Positions 5,384 to 10,571 of a stretch of 10,571 bases of DNA are shown piece by piece. Origin of the DNA: JBNJGT01 sp051819765 (lineage in GTDB: Archaea > Nanobdellota > Nanobdellia > Woesearchaeales > JACJVW01). The stretch's first letter is position 1. Each line of letters begins with the position of its first letter. Under the pieces are notes generated by a model. That model made no database searches and was not told the DNA's origin. It was given only the letters and a program-made list of their open reading frames with translations. The stretch spans positions 1-10,571 of the forward strand of contig JBNJGT010000054.1 in assembly GCA_051819765.1 (NCBI GenBank). Direction: 5' to 3'. A program made the position numbers and the translations under genes.

Positions 5384-7339
5384 ATGGGTAAGACGAGCTA
5401 CAAGGAGGCATTTTTGTCTGAAGCCCGGGAACAATTGGATAACCTGAATGAGGGAATCCTTAACCTGGAGAAGGACCCGCAGAATGGTGAGGTTGTGAAC
5501 CAGGTTTTCAGATCCTGCCATACCCTGAAGGGAAATTCTGCGATGATGGGCTATCAGAAATTCTCTGAGTTAAGCCATAAGATGGAAAATGTCCTGGGAA
5601 AGATCCGGGATAATGAGATTACAGCAGACCAATCAATTGTGGATAAGCTCTTTGAAGGCCAGGATATCCTGGAAGAAGGACTCGAATCTATCCATAACAA
5701 GGACCTTGATGATATTAATATCGATCATCTAGTGGAAGAGCTGGAGAAGATCGCCAATACGCACCAGAAGGTCTCTCATGATACGCTTGATATCCATCCA
5801 CGGGTGGAATTGTCGGATGAGCAGCAGGGGTTAGTCCAAAGGGAGGAAGAGTCAGGCCGGAATGTATTTCGGGTCGTGGTGCTTTTCAACCCTAACAATC
5901 AGCTCCGGGGTCCAAAGACCCAGATTCTGCTCAAGAAGGCTCAGGACTATATCGAGCGAGTCATCTATTCTAATCCTGAGTATGATAAGGTCCAGGGCGG
6001 AAATATTGACCTCGGGTTCGATCTGGTCATTTCGACAGGCCTTTCCAAGGAGGATTTGTTGGATGCCTTTGATTCAGTCTCTGATCTGAAGTGTCATATC
6101 CTTAGTCTGGATGAGGACTTTGATGTTCCGGATTCATTCCTGCCTCAGAAGGCAGGGGATAACAAGAAGAAGGATATCGTCAAGACTTACTCGAAGCCTA
6201 TACAAAGCATCAAAGTCGATGTGAAAAAGCTTGATAACCTTGTCAACATGGTTGGAGAGCTTCTTATCAGCAACATGCGGTTGAAGCAAATCAGCAAGGA
6301 ATTTGATTCCACTGTCATGAATGACGTGATCAATAATATCGATGGCCTTACCTCTGAGATCCAGTCCGAGGTCATGGAACAACGGATGGTCCCTGTGGGA
6401 CAGATCTTCAGCCGATTTCCCCGCTTGGTGCGCGATATCTCAACAAAGGAAAACAAGAAAGTGGATCTCATCGTCAAGGGTGATGAGATTGAGCTTGACC
6501 GGAATGTGTTGGACGAGATCGGTGAACCCCTCGTACATATATTGAGAAATTCGGTTGATCATGGTATTGAAGCCACGGATAGCCGACTGAACGCGAATAA
6601 GCCTGAGACCGGAACCATCAATCTGACTGCCCGGCGTGAAAAGAATATGGCGGTAATCGAGATCAAGGATGATGGATCAGGGATTGATGCTGAAAAACTC
6701 AAAAAGACCGCTCTGGAAAAGGAATTGATTACAGAACGTGAGGCTTCTGAGATGAATCGGCAGCAGGCCTTGATGCTGATTTTCAAACCAGGACTTTCAA
6801 CGAGTGATAAGGTCACTGAGATCAGCGGCCGGGGCGTGGGTATGGATGTGGTTCTCACAAAAATCAAGAAACTCGGCGGTAATGTCAAGGTGGAGTCAGA
6901 TGTTGGCACCGGCACTGTGGTGGAGCTTCATCTGCCTCTGACACTTGCAATCATATCATCACTTCTTATCAGGACTGGTCCGGAGAAATATGCGATACCC
7001 TTGAGCAGTGTGGTCGAAACGATTGACCTCCCTAAGACTGATGTGAAGACCATCCATGGTAAGAAAGTCGTTGCCTTGCGAGGTGAAGAGGTCCCTTTGG
7101 TGCATCTTGCTGAAGTATTCAATCTGGAAAGCTCTGAATCTGATGTGTATCCGGTGGTGATCACCGAGGAGCAGGAGCGAAAAATTGGCTTTATTGTAGA
7201 GGAAATCATTGATCAACAACAGATCCTTATCAAAAATCTGAGCAAACTTGTGAAAGGCGTAAAAGGGATCGCTGGAGCGACCATTCTTGGTGATGGTAAG
7301 GTATGTCTGATTCTTGATCCTGGTTCCATAATAGGATAG
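5384..7339 (+). CDS. cheA: Chemotaxis histidine kinase CheA
   Basis: CheA is the kinase of the chemosensory array; receptors and CheW control its autophosphorylation. All five domains are seen in its 651 residues. P1 (about 1-125) has His46 in SCHTLKGNSAMMGY. P2 (about 160-243) begins FRVVVLFNPNNQL and is the CheY/CheB docking domain. P3 (about 270-345) is the dimerisation helix pair with LDNLVNMVGELLI. P4 (about 346-518) is the ATPase with N box LVHILRNSVDHGIE (383-396), G1 DDGSGID, F box FKPGLST and G2 GRGVGMDVV. P5 (about 519-651) is the CheW-like coupling domain. Linkers are charged and flexible. A GAGGT 5 nt before the ATG serves as ribosome binding site, and the gap from hpt is 1 nt. 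No missing catalytic residue was seen. Confidence 0.97.
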   Translation: MGKTSYKEAFLSEAREQLDNLNEGILNLEKDPQNGEVVNQVFRSCHTLKGNSAMMGYQKFSELSHKMENVLGKIRDNEITADQSIVDKLFEGQDILEEGLESIHNKDLDDINIDHLVEELEKIANTHQKVSHDTLDIHPRVELSDEQQGLVQREEESGRNVFRVVVLFNPNNQLRGPKTQILLKKAQDYIERVIYSNPEYDKVQGGNIDLGFDLVISTGLSKEDLLDAFDSVSDLKCHILSLDEDFDVPDSFLPQKAGDNKKKDIVKTYSKPIQSIKVDVKKLDNLVNMVGELLISNMRLKQISKEFDSTVMNDVINNIDGLTSEIQSEVMEQRMVPVGQIFSRFPRLVRDISTKENKKVDLIVKGDEIELDRNVLDEIGEPLVHILRNSVDHGIEATDSRLNANKPETGTINLTARREKNMAVIEIKDDGSGIDAEKLKKTALEKELITEREASEMNRQQALMLIFKPGLSTSDKVTEISGRGVGMDVVLTKIKKLGGNVKVESDVGTGTVVELHLPLTLAIISSLLIRTGPEKYAIPLSSVVETIDLPKTDVKTIHGKKVVALRGEEVPLVHLAEVFNLESSESDVYPVVITEEQERKIGFIVEEIIDQQQILIKNLSKLVKGVKGIAGATILGDGKVCLILDPGSIIG

Positions 7340-7347
7340 GTGGTAGA

Positions 7348-7962
7348 ATGGCTGATTTCGAGAAGCATGAAATTGATATGTTTACAGAGATGGGGAGTAT
7401 CGGTTCAGGCAACGCAGCCACCGCACTCTCCCAGATGATCAACAAACGGGTAATCATAAATCCCATCAAAACACAGATTGTGCCGTTGGAGAATGTCCCG
7501 GATGAGATTGGTGGGGCAGAGACAATGGTCATGGCCGTCTATTTGCGGGTCATGGGGGACTTGACAGGTGATGCGGTCTACCTGCATCCGACGACTGAAG
7601 CCATGCGTATCATCAACATGATAAACGGCAGGGATGTGGATGAGCGGCTGGAGCCGCAGGAAGATGATATTGCTGCGTATAAGGAGATGTCCAACATTTT
7701 TACCGGGTCTTACCTGAATGCAATCTCATCAATGCTTGATATCATGATGGTGCCGTCGGTGCCGCATTATGCCAATGACATGCTTGGGTCATTGATTGAT
7801 TTCATCCTCTCAGAGGTTGGAAAGACGATTGACCACATTCTTCTGATCAAAACGGAAATGAAAATTGCCGAACGTGGGATGGGGGGTGGATACTTGATGA
7901 TCTTCAACCCCGATTCGCTGCAGAAGATGAGGGAACTGATACGGGAGCGATATGGATTCTGA
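7348..7962 (+). CDS. cheC: CheY-P phosphatase CheC, first active site altered
   Basis: CheC dephosphorylates CheY-P and binds CheD, restraining its deamidase activity. It has 204 residues and the pseudo-twofold layout of the family, with two E-x-x-N active sites. The second is intact: Glu113 and Asn116 in YKEMSNIFTGSYLNAIS. In the first, FTEMGSIGSGNAATALS, Glu14 is kept but the Asn expected at position 17 (EVGNIGTGNA-type in family members) is Ser, codon AGT at 7396-7398. One base change from AAT would give this. In Bacillus CheC the second site is the more important, so activity is probably kept. AGGTGG (7338-7343) before the ATG, overlapping the cheA stop, is a good ribosome binding site. 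The cheD start lies inside its last codons (11-nt overlap). Confidence 0.93.
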   Translation: MADFEKHEIDMFTEMGSIGSGNAATALSQMINKRVIINPIKTQIVPLENVPDEIGGAETMVMAVYLRVMGDLTGDAVYLHPTTEAMRIINMINGRDVDERLEPQEDDIAAYKEMSNIFTGSYLNAISSMLDIMMVPSVPHYANDMLGSLIDFILSEVGKTIDHILLIKTEMKIAERGMGGGYLMIFNPDSLQKMRELIRERYGF

Positions 7963-8446
7963 AGAACGTGTCATAGTTGGAATGGGTGAGTACCAAATCC
8001 GAAAGAACGGATTCAAACTGATGTGTGTAGGTATCGGATCCTGTATCGCAACAATCGTGTACGATTCGGCCAAGAAGGTCTATGGGATGGCGCATATCAT
8101 GTTGCCCTTTCATTCTGAGGTGCCTCGAAAGACTGCCAATCCCAATAAGTATGCTGATATCGGTATAGTGAACATGATCAATGATCTGGTCTCCCAGGGT
8201 GCTGTGCGGCGCAATCTAAAGGCAAAGATTGCCGGGGGAGCTCACATGTTCCCATCACTGAAGGAATCAGAGAAATCCATAAATGTGAAGAATGCAAATG
8301 CGGTGCGGCAGGTGCTCCAGGATAACAGCATTGAACTTCTTAGTGATGATACCGGTGGTGGTTACGGGCGAACTGTGATCTTCAACACCGCTACAGAAGA
8401 GTGCAAGGTGCTCTTGAAAGCAACTGGTGAGGAACGGGTCCTTTAG
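7952..8446 (+). CDS. cheD: Chemoreceptor glutamine deamidase CheD, Thr-to-Cys in triad
   Basis: CheD converts receptor glutamines to glutamates and exchanges between receptor and CheC. It has 164 residues. The nucleophile is Cys31 in VGIGSCIATIVYD and the base is His48 in GMAHIMLP; the spacing of 17 equals that of Thermotoga CheD (Cys27, His44). The third catalytic residue, Thr21 in Thermotoga (VTLGLGSC), aligns with Cys25 here (MCVGIGSC). The remaining core is typical: KYADIGIVNMINDL, KIAGGAHMF and LLSDDTGGGYGRTV, although GASMF is more usual than GAHMF. GGGAG at about 7943-7947 precedes the start within cheC. This is the last gene of the plus-strand operon; its TAG overlaps the cheR stop on the other strand. 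Confidence 0.94.
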   Translation: MDSEERVIVGMGEYQIRKNGFKLMCVGIGSCIATIVYDSAKKVYGMAHIMLPFHSEVPRKTANPNKYADIGIVNMINDLVSQGAVRRNLKAKIAGGAHMFPSLKESEKSINVKNANAVRQVLQDNSIELLSDDTGGGYGRTVIFNTATEECKVLLKATGEERVL

Positions 8447-9276
8447 GATTTCTGGTAGATTCGATTGTCCAGAACAAATGGTGTGAAGCGTTTGCGTGCT
8501 TCTCCGGAAAGAGTCTCACTCTTGCCCATGATGAAGAATCCTTGCGGTTTGAGGGCATCATAGAATACCATGTAAAGCTTGTTCTTGGCATCCATGGTGA
8601 AGTAGATGACAACGTTGCGGCAGAGTATGAGATCGCAATTCTGGATGGGTTTATCCTGGAATAGGTCATGGTGAAGGAATGTTACGCTCTCCCGCACTTC
8701 TTCGTTTATCTTTAGTAGATTACCCTCCTGCGTGAAATACTTGTCAATAAGCGCTTCACTTGTGTCTGTGAACTGGCTTTTCTGGTACCGCCCATAGATC
8801 GCTTTCTGTATCGCTTCGGTGTCGAAGTCAGTCGCATAGATCTTGATGTTGGTGGGAAGCTTATCCACTTTGAGGAAATCCAGGATGGCCATGGTCAACG
8901 AATATGGTTCCTCTCCTGAAGAGCACCCTGCGCTCCAGATGATTGTCTTCTCTTTATTCAATATCTGTGGGAGGACGTGGGCTTTGATATCCTCATAAAG
9001 GAGGGGATTTCTGAAGAATTTTGTCACGTTGACTGTCAGATTCTGCAGGAGTTTTGCTTCTTCTTGCTTGTCTTGCTTGATGAATTCAAGGTAGTCTTTG
9101 AAGCGGTTCATGCGATGGAAGAACATGCGCGACTGGATGCGGCGCTTGATGTATGAGTCATTATATTTACTGAAATCAAATTTCAGGTAGAGTTTGATCC
9201 AGTTTTTCAACGCATCAAAGTATTCTACCTGCTCGGCTTCGTTCATGTCGATACCGAATGTATTTGAATCAGTCAT
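8443..9276 (-). CDS. cheR: Chemoreceptor methyltransferase CheR
   Basis: CheR methylates receptor glutamates with S-adenosylmethionine, opposing CheB. It has 277 residues. The N-terminal helical domain (about 15-85) holds YIKRRIQSRM and leads to TVNVTKFFRNPLLY (81-94), a family hallmark. The SAM-binding core has WSAGCSSGEEPYSLTM (114-129), the acidic strand ATDFDTEAI (148-156) and ILCRNVVIYF (217-226). The ATG at 9276 has no Shine-Dalgarno, but a TATA box lies at the exact 33-nt spacing found at two other genes, so a leaderless message is likely; Met11 (9246) is a less likely start. In many archaea cheR is in the same strand as the other che genes; here it stands alone on the opposite strand, convergent with cheD. 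Confidence 0.95.
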   Translation of the reverse strand: MTDSNTFGIDMNEAEQVEYFDALKNWIKLYLKFDFSKYNDSYIKRRIQSRMFFHRMNRFKDYLEFIKQDKQEEAKLLQNLTVNVTKFFRNPLLYEDIKAHVLPQILNKEKTIIWSAGCSSGEEPYSLTMAILDFLKVDKLPTNIKIYATDFDTEAIQKAIYGRYQKSQFTDTSEALIDKYFTQEGNLLKINEEVRESVTFLHHDLFQDKPIQNCDLILCRNVVIYFTMDAKNKLYMVFYDALKPQGFFIMGKSETLSGEARKRFTPFVLDNRIYQKS

Positions 9277-9301
9277 CCAGTCAAAACAGGCACTTCTCCT
9301 G

Positions 9302-9316
9302 TATATAAATGTTTCT
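9302..9316 (-). promoter_or_regulatory. BRE/TATA promoter of cheR
   Basis: Minus-strand AGAAACATTTATATA holds TATA box TTTATATA, with the first T (9309) 33 nt before the cheR ATG. It differs from the cheY promoter sequence at 1 of 15 positions. Confidence 0.75.
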
Positions 9317-9531
9317 GCTTCCTCGAACTAGAGGCTTTTGGTGCTGTCCTGAGTTGAAAGTACTTTTGACTATGGTCGGGTCACCCAAATCGCTTTGTGA
9401 TGAGAATATTTTCAAAAAAATTTCTAGTGGAATTAAAAATCAAATATTGTCGACGGGTTGCAATGGAACTAAAGGTTGGCTCCATCAGAAATATGCCTAC
9501 AAAAAGAAATGTCCATCACGGAAAAAGTTTC

Positions 9532-9570
9532 ATGACCCCTATGGTCAAAGGATTTAAAAAGAAGGGTCAT
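9532..9570. promoter_or_regulatory. Inverted repeats bracketing the hypF TATA box (candidate operator)
   Basis: ATGACCC (9532-9538) and GGGTCAT (9564-9570) are perfect 7-bp inverted repeats on either side of the TATA box. Nested in the left half, TGACC (9533-9537) and GGTCA (9543-9547) form a second one with a 5-nt spacer. GGGTCA occurs again at 9378-9383. A regulator binding here would block TBP or RNA polymerase. The regulator is unknown. Confidence 0.45.
9553..9560 (+). promoter_or_regulatory. TATA box of hypF
   Basis: TTTAAAAA has its first T 30 nt before the ATG at 9583, close to the 33-nt spacing of three other promoters here. It supports 9583 over the in-frame ATGs at 9532 and 9541, which lie upstream of the box. 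Confidence 0.6.
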
Positions 9571-9582
9571 TTTGCAACAGGC

Positions 9583-10571
9583 ATGCATAAGTTCTTGATT
9601 CGGGGTGTTGTGCAGGGCGTGGGGTTTCGTCCGTTCATCTATCGCAAAGCAAAGGAGGCAGGTCGGAGGGGTTATGTGAAAAACATCGGTGAGGGAGTCG
9701 AGGTTGTTGTGGATGATGCAACCTTTATTGAAGGTATCCAGGACTGGCCCCCGCTTGCCAGGATCGATTCTGTGAGTATGGAAAGAATCGCATATGACTG
9801 TCATGATTTCTCAATCGAATCCAGTGATGGGGAAGGGGCAGAATTGCCAGCTGATATCTTTATGTGTGAATCATGTCGTGCGGACCTGCGCGATCCCAAT
9901 AACCGGCGCTATGGCTACTATTTTGTGACATGTACAGATTGCGGCCCCCGGTTCTCGATGATAGAGGGAACACCATATGACCGACCCATGACCAGCATGG
10001 CTGAGTTTGCAATGTGTGAGGCATGCCGGAGGGAATATGAAAACCCTTTGGACCGACGGTATCATGCACAGACAATCGCCTGTCCGGCCTGTGGCCCGAA
10101 ACTGAAATTGCTGTATAATTCTGTGGTACTCTGTGAGGATGATGCGGCGGCTTTGAAACATGCTGCATCACTCATAAAGAACGGGAGCATAGTCGCAATC
10201 AAAGGGGTTGGTGGCTTTCACCTGTGTTGTCTTCCAGATGATGATGTGGTCTTACAGCTTCGGCACATGCTTGGCAGGCGGGATAAGCCATTTGCCTTGA
10301 TGGTGCGAGATGAGGCTATGCTTGCGACAGTTGCCTGTTATACGAAAAAGGAACTTGGGGTTCTGGAATCGCCTGCGCGACCAATCGTTCTTGTGGGCAA
10401 GAAGAAGCAATATCCATTGGTCTCAGAGCTTGATACCCTTGGGGTGATGTTCCCGTATACCTCGTTGCATCACCTCTTGTTTGATTATCTTGATACACCG
10501 CTCGTCATGACGAGTGCCAACCTGCCGGGCGAGCCTGTGGCAGTGACTGAAGAGTGTGGAGACTATTTCCT
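9583..10571 (+). CDS. hypF: Hydrogenase maturation carbamoyltransferase HypF, 5' part
   Basis: HypF makes the cyanide ligands of [NiFe] hydrogenases: it takes carbamoyl phosphate, forms carbamoyl-AMP and passes the carbamoyl group to HypE. The frame is open to the window end (329 codons of a usual 750 or so). Residues 1-85 are an acylphosphatase domain, with RGVVQGVGFRPF holding catalytic Arg16, and Asn34 in YVKNIGEGVEV. Next is a double zinc finger: Cys95, Cys98, Cys117, Cys120 and Cys145, Cys148, Cys167, Cys170, each pair CxxC, both followed by Gly-Pro. From about 190 begins the YrdC-like domain (IVAIKGVGGFHLCC, RRDKPFALMV, VMTSANLPGEP). The Kae1-like carbamoyltransferase part lies beyond the window. 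The start follows from the TATA box and from the acylphosphatase strand beginning at residue 3. It implies a [NiFe] hydrogenase in this organism. Confidence 0.95.
   Translation, partial: MHKFLIRGVVQGVGFRPFIYRKAKEAGRRGYVKNIGEGVEVVVDDATFIEGIQDWPPLARIDSVSMERIAYDCHDFSIESSDGEGAELPADIFMCESCRADLRDPNNRRYGYYFVTCTDCGPRFSMIEGTPYDRPMTSMAEFAMCEACRREYENPLDRRYHAQTIACPACGPKLKLLYNSVVLCEDDAAALKHAASLIKNGSIVAIKGVGGFHLCCLPDDDVVLQLRHMLGRRDKPFALMVRDEAMLATVACYTKKELGVLESPARPIVLVGKKKQYPLVSELDTLGVMFPYTSLHHLLFDYLDTPLVMTSANLPGEPVAVTEECGDYF

Larger units (their letters stand above)
9277..9582. other. Divergent intergenic region between cheR and hypF
   Basis: These 306 bp hold the two promoters and no gene I can support. 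The centre (about 9403-9452) is A/T-rich with a run of seven A (9414-9420). Palindromic elements are AAAGTACTTT (9357-9366), GGGTCACCC (9378-9386) and the ATGACCC/GGGTCAT pair around the hypF TATA box. CTATGGTC occurs twice (9370-9377 and 9539-9546). A small open frame at 9309-9557 has Cys/Lys-rich, non-descript composition and no ribosome binding site. Confidence 0.6.

Noticed and set aside
9397..9403. GTGATGA, a C-box-like sequence suggesting a C/D box guide RNA
   Set aside because: No CTGA D box is found in the following 60 or so bases, so no guide RNA can be supported.
9309..9557. Open frame of 82 codons on the plus strand in the cheR-hypF gap
   Set aside because: It starts inside the cheR promoter, lacks a TATA box or Shine-Dalgarno, has low-quality composition and runs over the hypF TATA box.
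9532..9582. Upstream in-frame ATGs (9532, 9541) as the hypF start
   Set aside because: They lie before the TATA box, and the extra residues precede the normal start of the acylphosphatase domain.
9469..9804. Open frame on the minus strand opposite the hypF start
   Set aside because: It is antisense to the well-supported acylphosphatase region of HypF and has no features of its own.
1..10571. CRISPR arrays, insertion sequences, tRNA or rRNA genes
   Set aside because: I found no spaced direct repeats, transposase-like proteins, terminal repeats or tRNA-like cloverleaf segments; the region appears to be ordinary chromosomal genes.

Overview
The window looks archaeal. Four gene starts (lysS, the 91-residue gene, cheR, hypF) lie about 30 to 33 nt downstream of an archaeal TATA box (TTTATA or TTTAAA type) with no usable Shine-Dalgarno, as expected for leaderless transcripts. 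A fifth TATA box precedes cheY, which instead has a perfect Shine-Dalgarno. The class II lysyl-tRNA synthetase, the cheY-cheB-cheA-cheC-cheD set and HypF fit an archaeon with a chemotaxis system and probably a [NiFe] hydrogenase. Lineage is not certain; a DPANN archaeon (Woesearchaeota-like) is my tentative guess, from the synthetase only.

Layout. 1-585: 3' part of an alpha/beta hydrolase gene (+). 586-858: convergent gap with a cluster of perfect inverted repeats. 859-3218: a minus-strand pair, lysS followed by a BASS/SLC10-type transporter gene, coupled by a 4-nt ATGA overlap. 3219-3308: divergent promoter region. 3309-3584: unknown 91-residue protein. 3642-8446: tightly packed chemotaxis operon cheY-cheB-hpt-cheA-cheC-cheD (+). 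8443-9276: cheR on the opposite strand, its stop codon overlapping that of cheD. 9277-9582: 306-bp divergent intergenic region. 9583 to window end: 5' part of hypF (+), with Carbamoyl-transferase part cut off.

How the genes work together. CheA would autophosphorylate and pass phosphate to CheY (motor output) and to the receiver of CheB (receptor demethylation and deamidation). CheR methylates receptors, CheD deamidates them and CheC dephosphorylates CheY-P and controls CheD. A second, free-standing histidine phosphotransfer protein (Hpt) sits between cheB and cheA and adds a possible extra phosphate shuttle or sink. CheW, receptors, CheF and archaellum genes are absent here and must be elsewhere if the pathway is complete.

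The most notable points are the free Hpt, the loss of a key residue in one CheC active site (Asn to Ser), a Thr to Cys change in the CheD catalytic triad, the exact 33-nt TATA-to-ATG spacing at three genes (which moves the lysS start seven codons in), a shared promoter sequence for cheY and cheR, and a GGGTCA-type inverted repeat bracketing the hypF TATA box.
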